Origin: Methylotenera_A sp031422335
GTDB taxonomy: Bacteria; Pseudomonadota; Gammaproteobacteria; Burkholderiales; Methylophilaceae
Length of the DNA stretch: 64,000 nucleotides
Assembly (NCBI GenBank): GCA_031422335.1
Contig: JANOQW010000018.1
Location: forward strand, 48,619-112,618
Direction: 5' to 3'
Below, piece after piece: positions 34,872 through 42,667 of the stretch (positions are counted from its first letter, which is position 1; the number at the start of each line of letters is the position of its first letter). The translations under genes and the position numbers were made by a program. The notes beneath the pieces were generated by a model that saw only the letters and a program-made list of their open reading frames with translations, did no database searches and was not told the origin of the DNA.

Positions 34872-35633
34872 ATGCGCGCCAATATGAAAAATGATATGCA
34901 AGAAACTGAAAATAAAGAAGACTTACTAAATGCAAATATGCAAAACGAACATATGCACCGTCGTATTCGCAGTTTTGTACTGCGTCAAGGTCGCGTCACC
35001 AAAGGCCAGGCCCATGCACTAGAAACGCAATGGCCAAAGTACGGCGTAGAATATGGCTTGCAGGGCATCGATTTAAGCCAAGTTTTTGGTCGAAAAGACT
35101 CAAAGAAAATACTCGAAATTGGCTTTGGTATGGGCGAAACTACTGCCAAAATTTCCCACACTTTACCTGATTGTGATTTTTTAGCGGCAGAGGTGCATAC
35201 GCCAGGTGTTGGTGCTTTGCTTAAGCTGATTGAGGAGCTAGCACTTACTAACATACGTATTATTCAGCATGATGTAGTAGAAGTTTTACACAATATGATT
35301 GTGGATAATAGTTTGGACGGTGTGCATATTTTCTTCCCCGACCCATGGCATAAAAAGCGTCACCATAAACGGCGCTTAATTCAGGCCGAGTTTGTAAAAT
35401 TGCTCTGTAGTAAGCTTAAAACTGGCGCGTATATTCACGTGGCCACCGATTGGAAAGAGTACGCAGAGTGGGTTTTAGAAGTATTGAATGTGGAACCGCA
35501 ACTGCAAAATACGGCGAGTAAAGAAAATAATGGCTACGCCAAAAAACCAAGTTATCGACCGCTCACAAAGTTTGAAAATCGCGGAATAAAACTAGGACAC
35601 GGCGTTTGGGATTTGGTTTTTAGGAAGAACTGA
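34872..35633 (+). CDS. trmB: tRNA (guanine46-N7)-methyltransferase TrmB
   Basis: A 253-residue enzyme (from ATG 34872) that makes m7G at position 46 of tRNAs. The SAM site is ILEIGFGMGETT. HIFFPDPWHKKRHHKRRLIQ carries the TrmB signature PDPW-x-K-x-(R/H)H-x-KRR, and the C-terminal YRPLTKFENRGIKLGHGVWDL is standard. The open frame reaches up to 34836, inside the previous gene, but AAGGT just before 34872 and the absence of conserved residues upstream favour the internal ATG. The first 35 or so residues are variable and Asn/Glu-rich. Probably co-transcribed with the methyltransferase upstream. Confidence 0.93.
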   Translation: MRANMKNDMQETENKEDLLNANMQNEHMHRRIRSFVLRQGRVTKGQAHALETQWPKYGVEYGLQGIDLSQVFGRKDSKKILEIGFGMGETTAKISHTLPDCDFLAAEVHTPGVGALLKLIEELALTNIRIIQHDVVEVLHNMIVDNSLDGVHIFFPDPWHKKRHHKRRLIQAEFVKLLCSKLKTGAYIHVATDWKEYAEWVLEVLNVEPQLQNTASKENNGYAKKPSYRPLTKFENRGIKLGHGVWDLVFRKN

Positions 35634-35637
35634 AAAT

Positions 35638-36195
35638 TTACCCAAAAAATGAAAATACCACGCAGCCCAACGAAGGTATAACTACCAGCTTTCCCTCGTG
35701 CTTAGTTGTATAGAATGAGCCAGGCCTCTTAGCTGCTAGGATTATCTCGCGATGCACGCTTTCGCGGATTGTGCCGCAAGGAATCCAAGAGCCTTCACTT
35801 ACCCACCCTTTTGGCACAGGTGTTACTTTCCATGCTTCGTAGGTGTAGTAGTTATCAAATTGATAGCCTCTGCCTTGTCTAGCTCCTTCAAAAAACTTAA
35901 GCCCATTTTTTTGAATTTTTTCTATTGTTTTATCTGACAATTTATAAACTGCAGCTCCGCAACCTTCCCGAAAACCTGACTCTTCGCCAATTGATATTGG
36001 ATATGTAATTTCTAGCTGTTTTGGTATCACTTGAGAAAACCAATGATATTGAAACACTTCGTATGCAACGATAGGAGTTAACACTATTACAAAGATAGTT
36101 CCAAAATAACCTTTCTTGAATAATTTTGCTAACCCTATAAGGATGGCAACAAATAGTATAATTGCTAAGACTAATAACATAATAGCTATTGTCAT
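35638..36195 (-). CDS. Hypothetical two-span membrane protein
   Basis: A 185-residue protein from ATG 36195, one base after the engB stop. The reading frame extends further into engB, but this ATG gives a clean N-terminal span. Two hydrophobic segments (about 2-24 and 30-48) precede a soluble domain of about 135 residues, rich in aromatic residues and Gly, with three cysteines (EGCGAAVY, WIPCGTIRES, SLGCVVFSF). The domain would lie in the periplasm if both spans cross. I do not recognise a family. It looks more A/T-rich than its neighbours and sits behind a conserved gene, which may point to a recent acquisition. Convergent with trmB; only 4 bases separate the stops. Confidence 0.6.
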   Translation of the reverse strand: MTIAIMLLVLAIILFVAILIGLAKLFKKGYFGTIFVIVLTPIVAYEVFQYHWFSQVIPKQLEITYPISIGEESGFREGCGAAVYKLSDKTIEKIQKNGLKFFEGARQGRGYQFDNYYTYEAWKVTPVPKGWVSEGSWIPCGTIRESVHREIILAAKRPGSFYTTKHEGKLVVIPSLGCVVFSFFG

Positions 36196-36196
36196 T

Positions 36197-36847
36197 TTAT
36201 TTTTCTTTCTCGGTAAACAACCAAGCACCAATAACCTTCTCGGCTTCTTCCACGCCCAGTTTTTTAGAGCTACTAAATAGCTGCACCGTACAACTTTCTC
36301 CCCATACTGCAAGCAGCTCTTTACGCACTTTGGCCAGCGTTAAGCCTGCTTCGCCACGCGATAACTTATCTGATTTTGTCAGCAAAACATGCACAGGTTT
36401 ACCGCTAGGGCAAAACCAATCTAACATTTGGCGGTCTAGTGGTTGTAGCGGATGTCGGCTATCCATCACTAATACCAGGCCGCCCAGCGAAGTGCGCTCA
36501 GATAAATAGCGTGCCAGCACACTTTGCCAATGTGCGCGCATGCTTTCGGGCACTTTGGCATAACCATAGCCAGGCAAATCTACCAAATGGCGGTCATTGC
36601 CTAAGGTAAAAAAGTTAATAAGCTGCGTGCGGCCAGGTTGTTTAGACACATATGCCAAGCGATTATGGTTGGCCAGCGTGTTCAGTGCGCTCGATTTACC
36701 AGCGTTGGAGCGGCCTGCAAAAGCGACCTCGATGCCCGATGCTGGTGGTAAATCACGCAAGTGATGGGCGGAAATAAAAAAAGTGGCGTTTTGAAATAGC
36801 GGCATGTGCAATTTTGCGATGAATGTTTTGAGGGCAAATGCTATCAC
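36197..36847 (-). CDS. engB: Ribosome biogenesis GTPase EngB/YihA (YsxC)
   Basis: A 216-residue TRAFAC GTPase needed for large-subunit assembly. G1 is FAGRSNAGKSSALN, G3 is LVDLPGYGYAKVPES with the GYGYAK signature of EngB, G4 is LLTKSDKLSRGE, and the G2 region contains PGRTQLINFF. Length is typical. It is divergent from the cytochrome c4 gene, 76 bases before the chosen start of that gene; this pairing (engB beside a diheme cytochrome c4) is common in Beta- and Gammaproteobacteria. Confidence 0.94.
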   Translation of the reverse strand: MIAFALKTFIAKLHMPLFQNATFFISAHHLRDLPPASGIEVAFAGRSNAGKSSALNTLANHNRLAYVSKQPGRTQLINFFTLGNDRHLVDLPGYGYAKVPESMRAHWQSVLARYLSERTSLGGLVLVMDSRHPLQPLDRQMLDWFCPSGKPVHVLLTKSDKLSRGEAGLTLAKVRKELLAVWGESCTVQLFSSSKKLGVEEAEKVIGAWLFTEKEK

Positions 36848-36923
36848 GAACTGCCCAAGTTTGATAAAATGCGCGCTTAATTAATTGAATAACTTATATT
36901 TTTTGGAATTATTTGGAGTTGTG

Positions 36924-37562
36924 ATGCGTTTAGTATTTGTTTTATTTGTGGCGTTAAATGTTGTTGCCTTACCCTCTTTTGCAGCCGAAAAGGCAGCAAA
37001 ATCTGCCGCAGGGCCTGTTGCAGTGGCAGTGCCCAAAGGTGCAGAGCAAATTGCGCAAAACGTGTGTGCTGCCTGCCACGGTGCAGATGGCAATAGCGCG
37101 ATTACGCTAAACCCAAAATTGGCAGGCCAACATCCAGAATATTTATTGAAACAACTGAATAATTTTAAAGAAGGCAAACGTGCCAATGCAGTCATGGCGG
37201 GCATGGTGGCCAATTTAACCCCCGATGATATGAAGGGTTTGGCTAAACTTTACGCTGACCAAAAACAAACTTTAGGCAAAGCTAAAAGCAATGGCGTGGG
37301 CTCGCTGGGCGAGAAAATTTATCGCGGCGGCATTGCTGCCACTGGCGTACCAGCTTGCGCGGCTTGCCACGGCGCCAATGGTGCGGGCATTCCAAAACAG
37401 TATCCGCGAGTGGCTGGCCAACATGCAGATTACGCGCTGCAACAACTTAGAACTTTGCGCACCAGTGAGCGCGCCAATGCGCCAATGATGATGACAATAG
37501 CGGCCAAAATGACCGATGCTGAGATGCAAGCGGTAGCCGATTATATGCAAGGTATGCGTTAA
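36924..37562 (+). CDS. Diheme cytochrome c4
   Basis: A 212-residue exported cytochrome. ATG 36924 is preceded by TTGGAG at 36913-36918; the longer frame from 36885 would place 13 extra residues before the signal peptide. The signal peptide (about 1-21) ends near PSFAAEKA. Two c-type heme motifs, CAACHGADGNS and CAACHGANGAG, sit in two similar halves. Each is followed by a Met-ligand segment (NAVMAGMVANL and NAPMMMTIAAKM), as in the two-domain cytochromes c4. It would carry electrons in the periplasm between the bc1 complex (encoded at 59118-61766) and terminal oxidases. Confidence 0.9.
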   Translation: MRLVFVLFVALNVVALPSFAAEKAAKSAAGPVAVAVPKGAEQIAQNVCAACHGADGNSAITLNPKLAGQHPEYLLKQLNNFKEGKRANAVMAGMVANLTPDDMKGLAKLYADQKQTLGKAKSNGVGSLGEKIYRGGIAATGVPACAACHGANGAGIPKQYPRVAGQHADYALQQLRTLRTSERANAPMMMTIAAKMTDAEMQAVADYMQGMR

Positions 37563-37619
37563 GGTCTAATTAAAAGATTTAAAGAAAAGTATTAAGCCAA
37601 GTTTATACGTTTAAAAACA

Positions 37620-37658
37620 ATGCTCTGCAGGCCGCATGGATGTTGGCTTACAGAGCAT
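37620..37658. repeat. Dispersed short repeat in convergent gap
   Basis: A 39-bp copy with perfect 8-bp ends ATGCTCTG and CAGAGCAT. On plus it reads CAGGCCGCATGGATGTTGGC inside. It lacks the middle 60-70 bp of the long form and lies between the convergent cytochrome c4 and histidine-kinase genes, as the two long copies lie in other convergent gaps. Confidence 0.85.
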
Positions 37659-37693
37659 GTAAATGATATTGCATGTAAAAAATAGCTTAAAAA

Positions 37694-39406
37694 CTATGCA
37701 TTTTCTTCCTCTAGCGCCACCCTAAAACTTACCGCGCCATTCACATTACTCTGCAAATTTAGCAGGTAGCCCGCTTGTTTGGCATCTTGCGCGGCATGAT
37801 ACAAACCAACACCCAAGCCGTTGGGAGAGGCTATATGTTTTTTAAATAAATCGCTGGCAATCTGCGCACTCATCGCATTTCCAGTGTCGGTGACATCAAT
37901 ATAAAACCCTATTACATCATCACTACGCATTTCAACTTTAATTAACGTGTTTGGCTGATATTTAGTTTTTTCTAGCGCGTTATTCAGCAAATTATCCAGC
38001 ACGCTGTCTAACACTTCGGCATTAATATCTTGCTTGGGTAGCTCGCATGCTACAAATTCAATGTCATCACTATGATGGCGCAATTGCAAGTCTTTCCACC
38101 AAGCCGACATTTTCTCAAGCCGTTTTTTATCTTCACCCGGTGCCTTTAGCTTATCTAAAGTTGACGCAATACGTTGATTTAAAACAGGTAACTGCTTACG
38201 AATCAGCTTTAACAAAGCTTCATGCTCTTTTTCTTCTGTTTGCTCGGCCGCTGTCACCAAGGTGCCTACCGATTGCAAAATATTTTTAATATCATGTGTC
38301 AGGCGGCTGCCCGTTTCATAAAACGCTTGCATATAGGCGTTCTGGCGCAGGGTTTCTTCACGGCGTTTAGCCTCATAAAATTCACCCATAATTTGTGTGA
38401 GTAATTTTACATGCACATACAAAGCGGGCGAAATTTGCCAGCGCGTATGCAATGTCATGTGAAAATCTTTAAAGTTAAAATCGGTGTCATGTTGCGAAGT
38501 CTCGCCTATCTTGCCTTGCGTTTCATCGGCCAGCCAATTTACACCAGAAACCCACGGCAACGCTGTCATCTCACCCATGGCTGCTTGCACAAAACCATTC
38601 GGCGTAGATTCTATTTCGCCCAGTGCCGCAATATTTTTTACCCACAACTCAAACGGCATACCAATACTAAGCAAATAGCGCGACATTAAAAGCTCTACAC
38701 CAGAAAATCGTGTATTCGGCTTCCAAAAAAAGCTAAACACCAGCAAGCCAAACGCCAAGCCAAAGATCGAGATAAACAATATCTTGATGTAATGCACTGA
38801 GTTTACCGAGCCGATAGCAAAGCTAGTTAGCACCAAAAGCAAAGCGCCTAAAGTAAGTAGTAAGGTGTAGAAAAAATCGATGACTGGAAGTTGTGCGTTT
38901 TTGATGAGTATTTTATTAGGAATAAAAAAGATCGAAATAACTAACAGCGGCGTCAGGTAAGTAATTACAAAGTTTGCAGCTTCTAAATCGTTGGATGCAT
39001 TGAGTAATTTTGGCACCACCCATAACAACAACATTGAAAGGATGTAGCTTGCAGCTAAAATGTGGATGATGCGATTAGACTTTGATTCTTCAGAAAATAC
39101 GCGGCCACCTAACAAGCCAAATAATAATGATAACCAAACAGCAGTTATCCATAAGTTGGCATAAAAAAAGCCAATAATGCCGATAGTTAAAAATAGCATC
39201 ATTGCGGGTAAAGAGAGCTTTTCGTTATTGTTCCATATGGGTTGCCACATTAAGAAGAAACCATAAGTGCACAAGAAAAAAGTTTGTTGTAGGTAGCTTG
39301 CTTGCTCGCCCCAAATTAAAAATGCATGCAAAGCCAATAGCATTAAAGCTAAAATGCGGTGCGAGTTGGCGGCCAACATTTGGTTAAGTGTGCTGTAATT
39401 AAACAT
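37694..39406 (-). CDS. Orphan membrane sensor histidine kinase
   Basis: A 570-residue kinase. About eight or nine hydrophobic spans occupy residues 17-230. A GAF-like soluble region (about 240-350) follows and leads into a phosphotransfer box SRLTHDIKNILQSVG, with His in an HDIKN context rather than the usual HE-L/I-x-NPL. The ATPase has DNLLNNALEKT (N box), TDTGNAMS (G1-like, reduced) and GLGVGLYHAAQDAKQAG (G2). The HD-(I/L)-KN box and multi-span N-terminus resemble the PrsK kinases of exopolysaccharide/PEP-CTERM systems. No response regulator, exosortase or polysaccharide genes are adjacent, so the partner and signal are unknown. Confidence 0.75.
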   Translation of the reverse strand: MFNYSTLNQMLAANSHRILALMLLALHAFLIWGEQASYLQQTFFLCTYGFFLMWQPIWNNNEKLSLPAMMLFLTIGIIGFFYANLWITAVWLSLLFGLLGGRVFSEESKSNRIIHILAASYILSMLLLWVVPKLLNASNDLEAANFVITYLTPLLVISIFFIPNKILIKNAQLPVIDFFYTLLLTLGALLLVLTSFAIGSVNSVHYIKILFISIFGLAFGLLVFSFFWKPNTRFSGVELLMSRYLLSIGMPFELWVKNIAALGEIESTPNGFVQAAMGEMTALPWVSGVNWLADETQGKIGETSQHDTDFNFKDFHMTLHTRWQISPALYVHVKLLTQIMGEFYEAKRREETLRQNAYMQAFYETGSRLTHDIKNILQSVGTLVTAAEQTEEKEHEALLKLIRKQLPVLNQRIASTLDKLKAPGEDKKRLEKMSAWWKDLQLRHHSDDIEFVACELPKQDINAEVLDSVLDNLLNNALEKTKYQPNTLIKVEMRSDDVIGFYIDVTDTGNAMSAQIASDLFKKHIASPNGLGVGLYHAAQDAKQAGYLLNLQSNVNGAVSFRVALEEENA

Positions 39407-39493
39407 AAGTATTTATATGAATCATTAGTGTGGTAGGTTGAATATGGCTTAGCATAATCTAAAAAGCACAGTAAAAATAGAGTGTCAATAAAT

Positions 39494-39510
39494 TGTCATA
39501 AATGATGACA
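39494..39510. promoter_or_regulatory. Possible PilR-type activator site
   Basis: A perfect inverted repeat TGTCAT-AAATG-ATGACA, about 75 bases upstream of the sigma-54 promoter. A further TGTC lies at 39483-39486. TGTC elements are part of the PilR binding consensus described in Pseudomonas. Spacing fits an enhancer site. The link to PilR is inference. Confidence 0.45.
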
Positions 39511-39581
39511 TCTCATCATATTTTTTGCTGGCGGGGAATTATAAATGCGCTGATAACCGCCAAACGTAAGGCAGGTCTCGC

Positions 39582-39598
39582 TTGGCACGACATTTGCA
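39582..39598 (+). promoter_or_regulatory. Sigma-54 (-24/-12) promoter of prepilin gene
   Basis: TTGGCACG-ACAT-TTGCA matches the RpoN consensus (YTGGCACG-N4-TTGCW) at every key position, with the GG and GC dinucleotides correctly 10 bases apart. Transcription would start near 39609, leaving a leader of about 60 bases before ATG 39668. Confidence 0.85.
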
Positions 39599-39667
39599 TG
39601 ATATTGAGCGAGTGTGACATTGGTAAACAAAAAATTACACGTAAATAATGCTACAAGGATACTAAAA

Positions 39668-40321
39668 ATGAATAAACAAACAGGTTTTACCCTAATTGAG
39701 TTGGCCATCGTGCTGGTGATTATAGGCTTGCTGTTGGGCGGTGTGTTGCGCGGACAAGAGCTGATTAATAGTGCGCGTGTTAAAAACTTGACTCGTGATT
39801 TTCAAAACGTACAAGTCTTTCTTTATTCATATCAGGACAGATTTAAAGCTATACCAGGTGACGATTCCCAAGCTAATAATCATGTAACAGGTGGTCAAGT
39901 TGCTACGACAGGCGGCCCTACGCCAAATGGTCAAATTGGTGGTCAATGGGACTCTCCCACTGCCACTGATGAGTCTTACTTATTTTGGCAGCATGTCCGT
40001 TTGGCAGGTTTGGCACCTGGTTCTACAGCTGTAGGAACACCTGCTTACTCTCCATTGAATACCAATGGCGCTAGTTTGGGTATTCAAAGTATAGCCGCAG
40101 GTTTTAATGAAATTACTACGCTGACTAATGGTGCATTTGCGATATGTTCTGATGGTATTTTGGGTAGGGACGCTTTACAAATTGATACCACATTAGATGA
40201 CGGCATCCCTAACTCTGGCTCAGTGCAGGCAGTTACTTCTGGCGCTGCAGGAATAGGTGTAACGCAGGCTGCAGTAAATGCTGCACCTGCCGCTGCTTAC
40301 ACAGTATGTATGGCAATATGA
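39668..40321 (+). CDS. Type IV prepilin-like protein
   Basis: A 217-residue pilin-type protein from ATG 39668; the open frame reaches 39614 but that part is the leader downstream of the sigma-54 promoter. The short leader MNKQTG is followed by the prepilin peptidase site G|FTLIELAIVLVIIG with Phe+1 and Glu+5, then a hydrophobic helix and GVLRGQELINSARVKN. The C-terminal two thirds are Gly/Thr/Ala-rich and contain two cysteines (AICSDG and YTVCMAI, the latter at the C-terminus) that could form the D-region loop. It differs from classical PilA (about 150 residues) and resembles larger pilins or pseudopilins. Single gene ending in a strong terminator. Regulation by PilSR through RpoN is likely. 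Confidence 0.82.
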   Translation: MNKQTGFTLIELAIVLVIIGLLLGGVLRGQELINSARVKNLTRDFQNVQVFLYSYQDRFKAIPGDDSQANNHVTGGQVATTGGPTPNGQIGGQWDSPTATDESYLFWQHVRLAGLAPGSTAVGTPAYSPLNTNGASLGIQSIAAGFNEITTLTNGAFAICSDGILGRDALQIDTTLDDGIPNSGSVQAVTSGAAGIGVTQAAVNAAPAAAYTVCMAI

Positions 40322-40345
40322 AGCGCATAGCTTCAGAATGATTCG

Positions 40346-40376
40346 AAGCCCGCCTAGTGCGGGCTTTTTGTTTTTC
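40346..40376 (+). terminator. Terminator after prepilin gene
   Basis: AAGCCCGC, a 5-base loop and GCGGGCTT are followed by a T-rich tract, 24 bases after the stop codon. Confidence 0.9.
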
Positions 40377-40403
40377 ATTCATAACCTAAAGCAAGTTACA
40401 CGT

Positions 40404-40431
40404 TTGATTTAACCGCGTTTTACATTAGAAT
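40404..40431 (+). promoter_or_regulatory. Possible sigma-70 promoter of mla operon
   Basis: TTGATT (40404-40409), a 16-base spacer and TAGAAT (40426-40431), about 27 bases before the mlaF start. Match to consensus is moderate; position between the terminator and mlaF makes it the best candidate. Confidence 0.4.
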
Positions 40432-40457
40432 AACTGCAAACTTAAAACGCATAACAA

Positions 40458-41261
40458 ATGACTCAAAATATCGTCGAAATTGACAATCTTTCCTTTGGTT
40501 ACAAAGGTCGCATGCTGCATCAGGGCATCAATATGGTGTTTCCGCGCGGTAAAGTGGTGGCCATTATGGGCGGTAGTGGCAGTGGCAAAACCACATTATT
40601 GCGCTTAATTGGCGGGCAAATTAAGCCAGTTAAAGGTGAGGTGCGGGTAGATGGCCAAGTAGTACATACACAAACGCGTGAGGGCATTTACCAATTGCGC
40701 CGTAAAATGGGTATGTTGTTTCAGCACGGCGCGCTATTTACCGATTTATCGGTGTATGAAAACGTGGCTTTCCCCATGCGCGAGCATACACAGTTTCCCG
40801 AGAGCATGATTCACGATTTGGTGCTGATGAAGTTAAATGCCGTTGGCCTGCGCGGCGCGCATAAATTGATGCCAGCCGAGCTTTCCGGCGGCATGGCGCG
40901 GCGTGTGGCATTAGCGCGCGCAATTGCGCTAGACCCCGATATTGTGATGTATGACGAGCCGTTTGCAGGATTAGACCCCATTTCGATGGGTATTATTTGC
41001 ACGCTGATTCGCACGCTCAATGATGCACTAGGCACCACGTCTATCATTGTTTCGCACGATGTAAAAGAAACCTTCTCAATTGCTGATTATGTGTATTTCG
41101 TCGCCAACGGCACGGTGGCAGCTGAAGGCACGCCAGAAGATTTGTATAAATCAACTTTGCCGTTCGTACATCAGTTTGTGCATGGCGAAAAAGATGGCCC
41201 AGTGCCGTTTCATTACGCTGCGAAAGACTACAAGCAAGAGTTGTTGGAGTTTGAGGCATGA
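40458..41261 (+). CDS. mlaF: Phospholipid transport ABC ATPase MlaF
   Basis: A 267-residue ABC ATPase powering Mla lipid traffic between the inner and outer membranes. Walker A is GGSGSGKTTLL, the Q loop is in GMLFQHGALFTDLSV, the signature is ELSGGMARRVALARA, Walker B is IVMYDEPFAGLDP, and the switch His is in IIVSHDV. The MlaF-like GMLFQHGALF segment and the following mlaE gene identify it. The C-terminus carries VHGEKDGPVPFHY, the segment that reaches over the partner subunit in MlaF. It overlaps mlaE by 4 bases (ATGA). Confidence 0.95.
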   Translation: MTQNIVEIDNLSFGYKGRMLHQGINMVFPRGKVVAIMGGSGSGKTTLLRLIGGQIKPVKGEVRVDGQVVHTQTREGIYQLRRKMGMLFQHGALFTDLSVYENVAFPMREHTQFPESMIHDLVLMKLNAVGLRGAHKLMPAELSGGMARRVALARAIALDPDIVMYDEPFAGLDPISMGIICTLIRTLNDALGTTSIIVSHDVKETFSIADYVYFVANGTVAAEGTPEDLYKSTLPFVHQFVHGEKDGPVPFHYAAKDYKQELLEFEA

Positions 41262-42064
41262 TACGCTCAGGTTTATTGGTCAGTTTAATTCGCACCCTGC
41301 GCAATATTGGCCACCGCTTTACCGAGCGCATTTGGCGCTTAGGCGCAGGCGCGCGACTGTTTTGGCTCACCTTAATTTCATCAGGCGAAAGCTTCCGCCG
41401 TATCCATTTAACCATACGTGAGATTTACGCTACTGGCGTACTATCGCTCATTATTATTGTGGTTTCGGCTTTTTTTGTGGGCATGGTGCTGGCCTTGCAA
41501 GGTTACAACACTTTGCAGCGCTATGGCTCGTCTGAGGCGATTGGCGTGTTGGTTGCATTAGCGCTGGTGCGTGAGTTGGGCCCTGTGGTAACCGCCTTAT
41601 TGTTCGCAGGTCGTGCAGGTACCGCGATTACCGCCGAGATTGGCTTAATGAAAGCGACCGAACAACTGTCTGCCATGGAGATGATGGCAGTCAACCCAAT
41701 TGCGCGCGTCATTGCGCCACGCTTTTGGGCGGGCGTCATTTCAATGCCAATTTTAAATGTGCTGTTTTGCATGGTAGGCATTTTAGGCGGCTATTTAGTA
41801 GCGGTGCCGCTCATCGGTGTAGATTCAGGCGCGTTTTGGTCGCAAATGCAGGCCAATGTCGATTGGCGCGCAGACATATTAAACGGCGTCATTAAAAGTG
41901 TGGTATTTGGCGTGGCTTGCACCATGATTGCCCTATTTGAAGGTTATGACGCGCCGCCCACCGCCGAGGGTGTCAGTCGTGCCACCACGAGAACTGTGGT
42001 CACATCATCGTTAGTAGTTTTAGGGCTAGATTTTGTATTAACCTCATTTATGATTAGCTTATAG
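41258..42064 (+). CDS. mlaE: Phospholipid transport permease MlaE
   Basis: A 268-residue MlaE permease. An N-terminal amphipathic region (about 1-45) precedes hydrophobic blocks. The core motif RELGPVVTALLFAGRAGTAI and TEQLSAMEMMAVNPIARVIAPRFWA, which forms the coupling helix with MlaF, are strong family markers. GVACTMIALFEGYDAPPTAEGVSRATTRTVV near the C-terminus holds the typical GY-x-A-x-x-GA/SxGVGRATT-like segment (S instead of G here). Typical length. Followed 12 bases later by mlaD with AGGAG before it. Confidence 0.95.
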   Translation: MIRSGLLVSLIRTLRNIGHRFTERIWRLGAGARLFWLTLISSGESFRRIHLTIREIYATGVLSLIIIVVSAFFVGMVLALQGYNTLQRYGSSEAIGVLVALALVRELGPVVTALLFAGRAGTAITAEIGLMKATEQLSAMEMMAVNPIARVIAPRFWAGVISMPILNVLFCMVGILGGYLVAVPLIGVDSGAFWSQMQANVDWRADILNGVIKSVVFGVACTMIALFEGYDAPPTAEGVSRATTRTVVTSSLVVLGLDFVLTSFMISL

Positions 42065-42076
42065 CAGGAGCAAGCA

Positions 42077-42637
42077 ATGGAAAGAACAACGATTGATTTA
42101 TGGGTGGGTATTTTTGTAGCATTAGGCGTAGCGGCCTTGCTGGGCTTGGCCATGAAAGTAGGCAACCTCACCACTAGTAGCATTGGCGAAACCTATTTGG
42201 TCAGTGCTAACTTTGAAAATATTGGTGGCTTAAAACCGCGTGCGCCTGTAAAAAGCGCAGGCGTGGTGGTGGGGCGGGTGGCCGATATTCAATTTGACCC
42301 AGCAACTTTTGAGGCGGTGGTCACTCTCAGCGTAGATAAACGCTATAGCTTTCCTAAAGATACTTTTGCTAATATCTATACCGCAGGTTTATTGGGCGAG
42401 CAATATATCGGCCTAGAGGCAGGTGGTGACGAAGTTAATTTGGCAAATGGTGATAAAATTATGCAAACGCAGGATGCGGTGATTTTAGAAAAAATGATTA
42501 GCCAATTCTTGTACAGCAAAGCTTCTGAAGAAACCAAAGAAACGGCGCCAGCTAAAGCGCCAGCAGCATCTGCGCCATCAGATTCAACCAAAGCAGATGA
42601 TGATGCGTTAGGTTCAAATCCACTCGAAGCATTATAA
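42077..42637 (+). CDS. mlaD: Phospholipid-binding MCE protein MlaD
   Basis: A 186-residue inner-membrane protein with one N-terminal span (about 9-27) and a single MCE domain (about 38-115), which forms a hexameric ring on MlaFE. YLVSANFENIGGLKPRAPVKSAGVVVGRV and AGLLGEQYIGLEAGG are MCE signatures. A C-terminal helix (about 132-146) forms the pore-lining part. The last 35 residues are an Ala/Pro/Ser-rich acidic tail (APAKAPAASAPSDS), longer than in E. coli and probably disordered. SD AGGAG lies 9 bases before the ATG. Confidence 0.93.
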   Translation: MERTTIDLWVGIFVALGVAALLGLAMKVGNLTTSSIGETYLVSANFENIGGLKPRAPVKSAGVVVGRVADIQFDPATFEAVVTLSVDKRYSFPKDTFANIYTAGLLGEQYIGLEAGGDEVNLANGDKIMQTQDAVILEKMISQFLYSKASEETKETAPAKAPAASAPSDSTKADDDALGSNPLEAL

Positions 42638-42667
42638 ATAATAAAAAATAGTATTAAGTTAAAAGGA

